From: Amarolinea sp964580725
Lineage (GTDB): Bacteria; Chloroflexota; Anaerolineae; SSC4; Amarolineaceae
Reading direction: 5' to 3'
Length of the DNA stretch: 64,000 bases
NCBI GenBank assembly: GCA_964580725.1
Contig: CAZOLV010000014.1
Coordinates: 3,438 to 67,437 of the forward strand
A program made the position numbers and the translations under genes. Below, piece by piece: positions 52,632 to 61,030 of this stretch. The stretch's first letter is position 1; every line of letters begins with the position of its first letter. The notes beneath the pieces were generated by a model. It was not told where the DNA came from. It saw only the letters and a program-made list of their open reading frames with translations, and searched no databases.

Positions 52632-53495
52632 TCAGGCCTGGGGCGCCGGCAGTGGCGCCTGTGAGGTGATGAACGCTCGGAAATTCGCTTCGAAACGCTG
52701 GCTCAGCCGCTGCGTGAGCGGCCCCGGTCGCCCGTCGCCGATGGGCTGGCCGTCTATGCGCACCAACGGCATGATGTGCCGGCTGGTGCTGGTCAGAAAG
52801 GCCTCGTCCCAGGCGCCCATCTCGTCCACCCTCAGCGGCGCCACGACGATTTCCATCTGCTCTTGGGCAGCCAGGGTCAAGACAATGTCTGCCGTCACGC
52901 CGGCCAGGACATCGGCGGGCGGCGGCACGAGCAGGCGGCCGGCCCGCAGGGCAAAGAGGTTGCTGCTGGAACCTTCCGTCAGCGCGCCGTGATTCTGCAA
53001 CAGCCCTTCGTGCTCTCTCTGGCGCTGCGCCTGGCGGCGGGCCAGGTAGTTGACCAGCGTGTTGAGCGATTTGGCCTGCGGCAAGGCCCGCTCACCCTCG
53101 AAGGTCACGGCGCCTACGCCATCGCGATAGAAGGAGGCAGGGTAGACGGGCGACGCCTGCGCCCAGACGAAAGTATCGCCTGCAAAGCCGCCGTCGGCGC
53201 CCAGCACGAAGAGGCGCAGCAGGCACTCGTCCAGTTGGCTGGCCGCCAGCAGGGCCGGCAGCCAGGCGGCGATCTCGTCGCTGGCATGGGGCAGCGGCAT
53301 TTCGAGCAGCGCGGCCGATTTGGCCAGACGCGCCAGATGATCGTCCAGATGAAAGGCGACATGACCAGCCACTTGAATGGATTCGTATACACCATACGCC
53401 CCGTAGAGGGCTGGATGAAAGACCGGCACCTGCGCCTCGGCGGCAGCGACCAGCCGGCCGTTGTGACAAACGATGCTGGCCTGTGGAAATGACAT
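52632..53495 (-). CDS. Class IV pyridoxal-phosphate aminotransferase
   Basis: 287 residues, fold type IV (branched-chain aminotransferase, D-amino acid aminotransferase or aminodeoxychorismate lyase). PLP Lys in QAKSLNTLVNYLARR, the Glu of LTEGSSSNLFAL, and TSTSRHIMPLVRIDG are all present, with the N-terminal GAYGVYESIQV. The exact reaction cannot be told from motifs alone; an Asn-Tyr after the Lys is common in several subgroups. It starts 11 bases after the end of the phosphoribosyltransferase gene. Confidence 0.9.
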   Translation of the reverse strand: MSFPQASIVCHNGRLVAAAEAQVPVFHPALYGAYGVYESIQVAGHVAFHLDDHLARLAKSAALLEMPLPHASDEIAAWLPALLAASQLDECLLRLFVLGADGGFAGDTFVWAQASPVYPASFYRDGVGAVTFEGERALPQAKSLNTLVNYLARRQAQRQREHEGLLQNHGALTEGSSSNLFALRAGRLLVPPPADVLAGVTADIVLTLAAQEQMEIVVAPLRVDEMGAWDEAFLTSTSRHIMPLVRIDGQPIGDGRPGPLTQRLSQRFEANFRAFITSQAPLPAPQA

Positions 53496-53506
53496 GGCGT
53501 CTCCCT

Positions 53507-54004
53507 TCAGGCCAGTTCCGGCGTCACAGGACGCAAGATCATGTCGCGGCCGCGCCCGCTTTCCCAGGGATAGACGATCCAGTTGTGGGTGATGGCGGCG
53601 AAGTAGGTGGGGCCTTCGCGGGCGAAGAATGATTTGCCCGGTTTGTAATGCAGAACCGCCGTTTCGACAGTGCCGCCGACAGCCCTTGTGCGACCTTCGA
53701 CGGTCATGATGGTGCGCCCGCTGTCCCAGATGTCGTCAACCACCAGAATGACCTTGTTGCGCAACTGTGCATCGGACGGAAATTGCAGAAAAGTGGGCCA
53801 GGCCAGCTTTTGCTCGGACGCCGGCAGGAACTCGACCGCCGCCGTCAGCACGTAGTGCAGATCGAGCGCCTCTGCGATCAAGCCGCCCGGAATGATGCCG
53901 CCGCGGGTAATCATCAGCAGGGCGTCGAACTGGCGCTTGAACTGCGGGATCAGGTGTTCGATGAGCGCATCCACATCGCCCCAGCTCAGGTATTCACGCT
54001 CCAT
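53507..54004 (-). CDS. Phosphoribosyltransferase (hypoxanthine/xanthine type)
   Basis: 165 residues from ATG 54004 (MEREYLSWGDVDALIEHL), with GGGAG at the correct distance. Type I PRT fold with PRPP loop VILVVDDIWDSGRTIMTVEG and a conserved MITRGGIIPGGLIAEAL. The C-terminal FAAITHNWIVYPWE is like xanthine/guanine PRTs and archaeal-type HPRTs. Probably salvages a purine base produced by the nearby phosphorylases. A possible extended -10, TGATATAAT, lies at about 54018-54026 on the - strand. Confidence 0.9.
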   Translation of the reverse strand: MEREYLSWGDVDALIEHLIPQFKRQFDALLMITRGGIIPGGLIAEALDLHYVLTAAVEFLPASEQKLAWPTFLQFPSDAQLRNKVILVVDDIWDSGRTIMTVEGRTRAVGGTVETAVLHYKPGKSFFAREGPTYFAAITHNWIVYPWESGRGRDMILRPVTPELA

Positions 54005-54137
54005 GACGTTCTCCCTTATTATATCAAAAGAAGCATCGCAAGCGGCGCCGCAGCGCTGCCGGTGATTGTAGAACATTGTACCCAACATCGTCGGCAAACC
54101 CAAAAAAAGAACGCCAGTCAAAGCGCCCATTTGACCC

Positions 54138-54166
54138 TTGACAAGCAACCGGGAAAATGTTATACA
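54138..54166 (+). promoter_or_regulatory. Strong sigma-70-type promoter for the solute-binding protein gene
   Basis: TTGACA, 17-base spacer, TATACA, 70 bases before the ATG at 54237. The -35 is consensus and spacing optimal. The leader holds a TTTCATCAATTTCTTTTTTGG-type T-rich stretch. Confidence 0.82.
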
Positions 54167-54236
54167 TCATCAGTCTCGCATCACGTTTCCCGACTTCGCT
54201 CATTTCATCAATTTCTTTTTTGGACGTAACCGACTT

Positions 54237-55580
54237 ATGAACAAGTCTCTCTTTGCTGCAACGATTCTGCTGGCGACGGTTTTACTGGGCCTGGGGGCAT
54301 GTGCAGGGACGCCGACGCCTGTCCCGCCCACCGCGGCGCCTGTGCAGATCGAAGCGACGCGGCCCGCTGCGCTGACGCCCGCGGCCACGCCCACCGCTGG
54401 CGCCACACCCACTCCCAGCGCCACGCCCACCTCGCAGGATACCCGCACCAACATCTACATCTGGCACGGTTGGAGCGGCGCCTATCTGAAGGTGATCGAA
54501 GCGGCGCTCAAGGAATATGAGGCCACGCACCCCGACGTCGCCGTCGAGCTGTCGAAGGTGGACAACCTGAGCGATGCCCTGGCGGTAGCGGCGCCGGCGG
54601 GCGAAGGGCCGGACATCATCGCCTGGACGAACGATCAGATCGGCGCCAACGCCCTGGCCGGCTACATCGTGAGCCTGGAGAGTTACGGCGTGAATGCCGA
54701 CTTCCTCGCCTCGCTCTACGAACCGGCCGCCGCCAAAGGCATGATCTGGCGCCAGCAGGCCTGGGGCCTGCCCGAAACGCAAGAGGGCATCGCCCTGGTC
54801 TACAACAAGGCGCTGGTCAGCGCCGAAGACTTGCCGGCCGATCCGCTCGATTTCGCCGGCCTGCTGCAATCTGCCAGCACCTTCGCCGAACAAAATCCCG
54901 GCAAGTATCTCCTGTGCAACCAGGGCCTGGGCAACCCCGACGCCTACCACATCGCGCCGATTTTCTTCGGACATGGCGTGCCCGGCTACGTGGACGATCA
55001 GGGGACTGTCTATGTGCAGACGGCGGAAGGGCTGGCCGCCGCCCAGTGGATCGAGTCGCTGCGACCGTATGCGCCGGCGGAGGCCAGCTACGACATCTGC
55101 CGCACGATGATGCTGGACGGTCAGGCCGCTGTCTGGTGGACGGAACAGTGGGCCACGACCAGCCTGGACGATGCCGGCATCGAGTATGGCTTGCAGGCGT
55201 TCGGCCGCCCCTACGTGCGCGTCAGGACGCTGTTGCTGAGCAAGAATGCTGTCGAGCGTGGGCGCGGTCAGGCGGCGTTCGACATCATGCGCCACTTGAC
55301 CAACCCTGACTTGCAGACGCGGCTTGCCCTGGCCGCCCAGACCGTTCCGGCGGCGACGGAGGCGCTGGCCGCATCAGAACTGCAGGGCGAGAGTCTCTTG
55401 CAAGGCTATGCGGCCGCACTGCATTTGGGAGTGCCGATCCCCAACACGCCCTTTGCCGAGGCGCAGTGGGACGCCATTGGTGCTGCCGGCCTTGCCATTT
55501 GGACTGGCAAACAGACGCCCGCGGTCGCCCTGCAAGCCGCTCAGGCAGCCATTGTCGAGAAGATTCGCAAGATGCAGTAG
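54237..55580 (+). CDS. Extracellular sugar-binding lipoprotein (MalE-like, ABC import)
   Basis: 447 residues. Signal with lipobox GLGAC (Cys about 21), then a TPT/ATPT linker, then a family 1 solute-binding domain: IYIWHGWSGAYLKVIEAALK, GEGPDIIAWTNDQIGANALA, GLPETQEGIALVYNKALV, YLLCNQGLGNPDAYHIAPIF and GQAAVWWTEQWA, all typical of maltose/maltodextrin binding proteins. No permease or ATPase genes follow, so it works with a transporter encoded elsewhere. It lies just before the giant amylase gene, fitting capture of the oligosaccharides the amylase releases. Confidence 0.92.
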   Translation: MNKSLFAATILLATVLLGLGACAGTPTPVPPTAAPVQIEATRPAALTPAATPTAGATPTPSATPTSQDTRTNIYIWHGWSGAYLKVIEAALKEYEATHPDVAVELSKVDNLSDALAVAAPAGEGPDIIAWTNDQIGANALAGYIVSLESYGVNADFLASLYEPAAAKGMIWRQQAWGLPETQEGIALVYNKALVSAEDLPADPLDFAGLLQSASTFAEQNPGKYLLCNQGLGNPDAYHIAPIFFGHGVPGYVDDQGTVYVQTAEGLAAAQWIESLRPYAPAEASYDICRTMMLDGQAAVWWTEQWATTSLDDAGIEYGLQAFGRPYVRVRTLLLSKNAVERGRGQAAFDIMRHLTNPDLQTRLALAAQTVPAATEALAASELQGESLLQGYAAALHLGVPIPNTPFAEAQWDAIGAAGLAIWTGKQTPAVALQAAQAAIVEKIRKMQ

Positions 55581-55602
55581 CAACCACGCTGTATCCGAGT
55601 TC

Positions 55603-55686
55603 GTGCCAGTTGATCCGTGCCAGTTGATCCGTGCAAGTTGATCGGTGCAAGTTGATCCGTGCAAGTTGATCCGTGCAAGTTGATTC
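55603..55686. repeat. Six tandem copies of a 14-bp repeat
   Basis: GTGCAAGTTGATCC repeated six times without gap (first two copies GTGCCAGTTGATCC; copy 3 ends CG; the last ends TTC). It fills the space between the solute-binding protein stop and the amylase ribosome-binding site. Confidence 0.93.
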
Positions 55687-55715
55687 GTAGGATTTCGATG
55701 AATGGAGGAGACATC

Positions 55716-58700
55716 ATGAGAGCATTTCGACTGTTATCGCTCATCGCCGTGCTCAGCCTGCTGTTTGGGCTGCTTCCCGTCAGCGCCGCGGCGACGTTCC
55801 CCCTGGCCAATTCCCCCGCAGCAACGCCTCATCTGGTCGTCACATTTCCCGGCAACTGGGTCGCCGCGGCGGGATTGGGCAACGACTGGGACCCCGGCAA
55901 CCTGAACACGCAGGCCAACGACGCTAACAGCGACCAGGTGTGGAAGTTCACCACGGACGCCATCCCGGCCGGCTCGTATGAGTTCAAGGCGACGGTGGGC
56001 GGCACGTGGGACGAGAATTATGGCGTGAACGGCGTGCCCGGCGGCCCCAACGTCCCCTTCACGACGGCGGGCGGGGAGACGGTGCACTTCTACTACGACC
56101 GGCGCGATGACAACATGGTGGCCAGCCGGCCGAACTACCGCATTCCGGTGCTGGTGGGCAGCCTGATGGATGAGGTGGGCGGTCAGGACTGGGCGCCCGA
56201 CAACTTGATCGGCTGGATGAAAGACCGCGATGGCGACGATTGGTACGAAACGACGTTCGACGTGCCGCCCGGTAGCTACGAGTACAAAATTGCGCTCAAC
56301 GAGTCTTGGGACGAGAACTACGGGCAAGGCGGCGTGCCCGGCGGCCCCAACATCTCCCTGGTCGTGCCGGCCGTGCCCAGTCAACTGCACCGTGTCGTGA
56401 CGTTCCGCTACAACGACACGACGCATGAGATCCAACACGTCATCGCCGATCCACCGCCGCCGCTTCTCGTCACATTTCCCGGCAACTGGGTCGCCGCGGC
56501 GGGATTGGGCAACGACTGGGACCCCGGCAACCTGAACACGCAGGCCAACGACGCTAACAGCGACCAGGTGTGGAAGTTCACCACGGACGCCATCCCGGCC
56601 GGCTCGTATGAGTTCAAGGCGACGGTGGGCGGCACGTGGGACGAGAATTATGGCGTGAACGGCGTGCCCGGCGGCCCCAACGTCCCCTTCACGACGGCGG
56701 GCGGGGAGACGGTGCACTTCTACTACGACCGGCGCGATGACAACATGGTGGCCAGCCGGCCGAACTACCGCATTCCGGTGCTGGTGGGCAGCCTGATGGA
56801 TGAGGTGGGCGGTCAGGACTGGGCGCCCGACAACTTGATCGGCTGGATGAAAGACCGCGATGGCGACGATTGGTACGAAACGACGTTCGACGTGCCGCCC
56901 GGTAGCTACGAGTACAAAATTGCGCTCAACGAGTCTTGGGACGAGAACTACGGGCAAGGCGGCGTGCCCGGCGGCCCCAACATCACCCTGGTGGTGCCGG
57001 CCGTGCGTGGCCCGGCGAACACCACCGTGACGTTCCGCTACAACGACGTCACGCACCAGATTCAGGACAGCATCAACAACCCGCCCACGCCGCAGGTGGG
57101 CGATGACAACATCTGGTGGGATGGCCTGGGGCACGACAGCCGCAGTGGCATGTATCGCGACCCCTTTGGCGCGGTCAGCAAGGGAACCAATGTCACCCTG
57201 CGCTTCCGCACCTTCGCCAACGACGTGCAGCACGTCAAACTGCGCGTCTGGAACACCGCCCTGCAGGGGCAAACGCTCTACAACCTGACCAAAGTCGCCA
57301 CCGATCCCGCCGCCGCTCCCTACGGTTACGACTATTGGGAGACAACGCTCGACGCCGGCGCCGACTTGAGCATCCTCTACTACCGCTTCATCATCGAGGA
57401 TGGCTCGGCCGTGGCCTACTACGAGGATGACGGCGCGCGCGACGGCGGCTGGGGTCAGACCTACGCCAACTCGCCCGACATTTCGTGGAACATCTACGTC
57501 TACGAACCGGGCTTCGATGCGCCTGACTGGGCCAAGAATGCGATCATCTATCAGATTTTCCCCGATCGCTTCCGCAATGGCAGCGCGGCCAACGATCCAA
57601 CCGCCAGCGATTGGTTCTACCCGCAGGAGCGCGGCCACCGCTTCCCCGTCATCCCCTGGAACACCATCGTGCCCGACCCCGAGCCGAACGATCCTAACGC
57701 CAACCCCGACTGGTACGGCACCTACAGCAGCACCTCGTATGGAGGCGACCTGCAGGGCCTCATCGGCAAGCTGGCCTATCTGCAAAACCTGGGCGTGACG
57801 GCGATCTACCTCAACCCGATCTTCGACTCGCCGTCCAACCACAAGTACGATGGCCGCAGCTACACGCGCATTGACCCGACGATGGGTGTCTTGGGTGATG
57901 ACGCTGCCACCCTGGCCCTCTTCGAACAACTGACGGCGCAGGCGCACAACCGCGGCATCCGCATCATCCTGGATGGCGTGCCCAATCACGTCTCCTCCGA
58001 CAGCCCCTACTTCGACCGCTTTGGCCGTCACCCCGAAGTGGGCGCCTGCGAGGATGTCGCCAGCCCCTACCGTAGCTGGTTCTTCTTCCAGCCGGCGTCG
58101 CCGCCCGGCACCGGCGTTTGTGCAGGCGACACCAACTACACCGCCTGGTTTGGCGTGCAGACTCTACCCCAGATCAACACGGCTCACGCGGACGTTCTGA
58201 ATCATTGGTTTGGTCCCAACGGCGTGGCCACCTACTGGCTCGACCGTGGCGCCGATGGCTGGCGCATCGACGTCGTGCCCGACGTGGTGGGCGTCAATCC
58301 GACCTTCTTCGAGACCTTCCGCACCGTCGTCAAGACCAGCCATCCCGACGCCATGCTCTTCTCCGAAACCTGGGGCGAGGATGACGCCAGGTTCCGCCTG
58401 CTTGGCGACGAGTTCGACTCGACGATGAACTACCGCTTCCGCAAGGCGATGCTCGGCTTCATGCGCGACACGGTGTGGAGCGATAACGACAACAACGGCG
58501 ACAACACCATCAACCCCCTGTCGCCCAGTCAGTTCGACAACATGCTGCGTACCGTGCAGGAAGATCTCCCTGCGCCCGCCTTCGAATCGGCCATGAACCT
58601 GCTCGATAGTCATGACACCAACCGTGCGGTGCGCGTGCTCGATCACGACGGCATCGCCGGCGGCCAGCCTGTCAACGGCTTCCAGGATGGACGCAACCGC

Positions 58701-60971
58701 CTGGCGCTGCTGGCCGTCGTCCAGATGACGCTGCCCGGCGCACCGACGATCTACTACGGCGACGAAGTGGGCCTGGTCGGCTACGGCAGCGACATCCCGC
58801 GCGACGACCCTTACAACCGCCAACCCTATCCCTGGGCGGACGAGCCGGGCTACGACACGCTGCCCGCCTGGCGCAAAGCGCACCAAAACCTGTTGCAGCA
58901 CTATCGCAACCTGACCGCGCTGCGCAACGGCCACAGCTTCCTGCGCACCGGCTCCTGGAACACCCTCTTGACCGACGACGCCGCCAGCCTGCTGGTCTAC
59001 GGCCGTCGCGATGAGACCGGCGTGGCCATCATTGCCATCAATCGCGACGCCGTCCAGCATCAGGTGGCGCTGAACGTGGACGGCTACGTGCCCGAAGGCG
59101 CCGTGCTGGACGACGGCCTGTCGCCTGGCGCCACGGTCAATGTGGGCGCCGACCGCATGCTGACGTTCGACGTCGCTGGCATGGGCGCACGGGTTTGGAT
59201 CAGCCGTCCGGGTCTCGACATGACGCGCCCTGCCGCGCCGACCGGCCTGGCCGCCGTGGAAGGCTCTGGTTCCGTCAGCCTGACCTGGAATGCGCCCGCC
59301 GACGCCGTCGTGGCCGGTTACCACGTCTATCGCAGCGTTGTGGATGGCGGCTACGAACAGATCAACGCGACGCTGATCACCGGCACGGCGTTCAGCGATG
59401 ATACGGTGCAAAACGGATACCGCTACTTCTACCATGTCAAGGCGGTGACGCCGGCAGGGCTGAAGAGTCAGGCTTCGGCGCCGGTTGCGGCAATTCCGCA
59501 CTACGACATCGGTTGGGCCAACTTGCAGTGGCCGCCCGACATCACCCATGTCATCAGCTTCGTCAACCGCACCGCAACCGTCTATGGCCAGGTCTGGATT
59601 GACGGGATCACCGGCCTGTCTGGCCCCACGCCGAGCCTGCTGGCTGAAGTTGGCTATGGGCCGGACGGCTCGCAGCCTGGCTCCAGTTGGACCTGGTCGC
59701 CGATGGCCTTCAATGTGGACGCCGGCAATAACGACGAGTTCATGGGGACGATGCTGCCGCACCCCATCGGCGAGTACGACTACGCCGTGCGCTACAGCAC
59801 CACCAACGGGCGCGACTGGCTCTACGCCGACCTGGACGGCACCGGCAACGGCTACGATCCGGCGCAGGCCGGCAGTTTGCACGTCGTGCCGTCCAGTGAC
59901 CTGACGCCGCCCGCCGTCCCGCTCAACCTGCACGAGGTTTCACGCTCGGCTTCGGCCATCGCCATCGCCTGGGACGCGTCGCCCGACGCCGACGTCGTCG
60001 CCTATGGCGTCTACCGCGAACCGCTCGGCGTACGCACGCCAAACACCGGTGTGCTGATCGCCTACGTGTTGGCGCCGGAAACCTCCTACACCGACACCGA
60101 CGTGACGACAGGTCACACCTATCGCTACACGGTGACGGCGCTTGACGATAGCTTCAACGAATCGGACTTCTCCAATCCGGTGGACATCACCGCCGAGCAG
60201 CGCGCCGTGCAGATCACCTGGAACCTGACCATCCCGGCCTTCACGCCGCCCGGCGATACGATCTACATCGCCGGCGACACGGCCAGCGTCTTCGGCGCAC
60301 AGTGGAACCCAAGCGCGACCCCGCTGACACGCGTGGACGACACTCACTGGACGATCACCCTGACTGGTCTCGAAGGGATGCACTTGCAGTACAAGTTCAC
60401 CCGCGGCAACTGGGAGACGGTGGAGCGTTGGGGAACCATCGTCGGCTTCGCCAACCGCCATCTCGATGTAGTCTTTGGCCCCGGCGCCGTGCAGACGGTC
60501 AATCTGGATGATCTGGAGAACTGGCGCGACCTGCTGGTGGTCGAAACCGGCCGCGTCGAAAGCCGGCCCAACAGCCCGGATCTGATCACGTCGGTCTGGG
60601 CGCGCATGAACCGTCCGGTCAACCCGGCAACCGTGGCGGCGGACACGATCACTGTGACCGACAGCGGCGGCCAGGCCGTTCCCGGCGTCACCACTTACGA
60701 TGACGCCACGACGACCTTCATCTTCACGCCCGATCAGCCCTTTGGCGGCGCCGGCGTCTTTACGGCGCGCGTCAACCCGGGCAATCTGCGCGGTTCGGAA
60801 AACGACAACGTCGGCATGATGGCACCCTACCAGTGGACGATCGTCCAACAGCCGACCGCCGTCGCACTGAGCGATCTGCGTGCGGCAATCCCGGCGCCGT
60901 GGCTGTGGGGCGCCTTGACGCTGTTGGCCCTGACCCTCGCCCTGGGCGGCGTGCGCGTCTGGCGCCGCTAA
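55716..60971 (+). CDS. Cell-surface GH13 amylase/pullulanase with duplicated N-terminal modules
   Basis: 1751 residues; ATG at 55716 after GGAGGAG, signal peptide cleaved near AAATFPLA. Residues 41-250 and 251-460 are two copies of a paired starch-binding-like unit (each with two WDENYG-x4-GVPGGPN blocks); 518 bp of DNA are identical (55837-56354 and 56467-56984). A linker domain follows, then the GH13 catalytic domain (about 603-1165): IIYQIFPDRFRNG, DGVPNH, Asp852 (DGWRID), Glu884 (FSETWGE), Asp967 (LLDSHDTNR). Then FnIII (~1170-1255), a ~140-residue domain, a second FnIII (~1397-1490), a CBM20-like module (~1498-1603), an Ig-like domain and a C-terminal membrane helix with VWRR. The layout resembles amylopullulanases. 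Confidence 0.94.
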   Translation: MRAFRLLSLIAVLSLLFGLLPVSAAATFPLANSPAATPHLVVTFPGNWVAAAGLGNDWDPGNLNTQANDANSDQVWKFTTDAIPAGSYEFKATVGGTWDENYGVNGVPGGPNVPFTTAGGETVHFYYDRRDDNMVASRPNYRIPVLVGSLMDEVGGQDWAPDNLIGWMKDRDGDDWYETTFDVPPGSYEYKIALNESWDENYGQGGVPGGPNISLVVPAVPSQLHRVVTFRYNDTTHEIQHVIADPPPPLLVTFPGNWVAAAGLGNDWDPGNLNTQANDANSDQVWKFTTDAIPAGSYEFKATVGGTWDENYGVNGVPGGPNVPFTTAGGETVHFYYDRRDDNMVASRPNYRIPVLVGSLMDEVGGQDWAPDNLIGWMKDRDGDDWYETTFDVPPGSYEYKIALNESWDENYGQGGVPGGPNITLVVPAVRGPANTTVTFRYNDVTHQIQDSINNPPTPQVGDDNIWWDGLGHDSRSGMYRDPFGAVSKGTNVTLRFRTFANDVQHVKLRVWNTALQGQTLYNLTKVATDPAAAPYGYDYWETTLDAGADLSILYYRFIIEDGSAVAYYEDDGARDGGWGQTYANSPDISWNIYVYEPGFDAPDWAKNAIIYQIFPDRFRNGSAANDPTASDWFYPQERGHRFPVIPWNTIVPDPEPNDPNANPDWYGTYSSTSYGGDLQGLIGKLAYLQNLGVTAIYLNPIFDSPSNHKYDGRSYTRIDPTMGVLGDDAATLALFEQLTAQAHNRGIRIILDGVPNHVSSDSPYFDRFGRHPEVGACEDVASPYRSWFFFQPASPPGTGVCAGDTNYTAWFGVQTLPQINTAHADVLNHWFGPNGVATYWLDRGADGWRIDVVPDVVGVNPTFFETFRTVVKTSHPDAMLFSETWGEDDARFRLLGDEFDSTMNYRFRKAMLGFMRDTVWSDNDNNGDNTINPLSPSQFDNMLRTVQEDLPAPAFESAMNLLDSHDTNRAVRVLDHDGIAGGQPVNGFQDGRNRLALLAVVQMTLPGAPTIYYGDEVGLVGYGSDIPRDDPYNRQPYPWADEPGYDTLPAWRKAHQNLLQHYRNLTALRNGHSFLRTGSWNTLLTDDAASLLVYGRRDETGVAIIAINRDAVQHQVALNVDGYVPEGAVLDDGLSPGATVNVGADRMLTFDVAGMGARVWISRPGLDMTRPAAPTGLAAVEGSGSVSLTWNAPADAVVAGYHVYRSVVDGGYEQINATLITGTAFSDDTVQNGYRYFYHVKAVTPAGLKSQASAPVAAIPHYDIGWANLQWPPDITHVISFVNRTATVYGQVWIDGITGLSGPTPSLLAEVGYGPDGSQPGSSWTWSPMAFNVDAGNNDEFMGTMLPHPIGEYDYAVRYSTTNGRDWLYADLDGTGNGYDPAQAGSLHVVPSSDLTPPAVPLNLHEVSRSASAIAIAWDASPDADVVAYGVYREPLGVRTPNTGVLIAYVLAPETSYTDTDVTTGHTYRYTVTALDDSFNESDFSNPVDITAEQRAVQITWNLTIPAFTPPGDTIYIAGDTASVFGAQWNPSATPLTRVDDTHWTITLTGLEGMHLQYKFTRGNWETVERWGTIVGFANRHLDVVFGPGAVQTVNLDDLENWRDLLVVETGRVESRPNSPDLITSVWARMNRPVNPATVAADTITVTDSGGQAVPGVTTYDDATTTFIFTPDQPFGGAGVFTARVNPGNLRGSENDNVGMMAPYQWTIVQQPTAVALSDLRAAIPAPWLWGALTLLALTLALGGVRVWRR
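55837..56354 (+). repeat. 518-bp direct repeat, copy 1
   Basis: Identical base for base to 56467-56984 (period 630 bp). Lies inside the amylase gene and encodes residues 41-213. Confidence 0.95.
56467..56984 (+). repeat. 518-bp direct repeat, copy 2
   Basis: Second identical copy, encoding residues 251-423. The 112 bases between the copies and the stretch after copy 2 are similar but diverged. Confidence 0.95.
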
Positions 60972-60983
60972 CGCACACTGAAC

Positions 60984-61016
60984 AAGGCTGGCGTCCCGCG
61001 TTGGGATGCCAGCCTT
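60984..61016. terminator. Hairpin between the amylase and caspase-like genes
   Basis: Fourteen-bp stem (AAGGCTGGCGTCCC against GGGATGCCAGCCTT, one G-U) with a 5-base loop. There is no T-run. It ends five bases before the next ribosome-binding site, so it could be an attenuator or mRNA-stability element as well as a terminator. Confidence 0.6.
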
Positions 61017-61030
61017 GCACGGGAGGAGCC

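Noticed and set aside
55603..55686. Possible CRISPR array or iteron origin
   Set aside because: 14-bp units are contiguous without spacers, and no Rep/DnaA-type gene or AT-rich unwinding region is adjacent.
55734..58031. 765-residue open frame on the - strand
   Set aside because: It is the reverse-complement shadow of the amylase gene; its own internal repeats come from the 518-bp duplication and it has no ribosome-binding site or family motif.
58164..59933. 589-residue open frame on the - strand
   Set aside because: Antisense shadow of the amylase catalytic and FnIII regions.
54237..60971. Complete ABC sugar importer with amylase
   Set aside because: Only the solute-binding lipoprotein is present; no permease or ATPase gene is encoded next to it.
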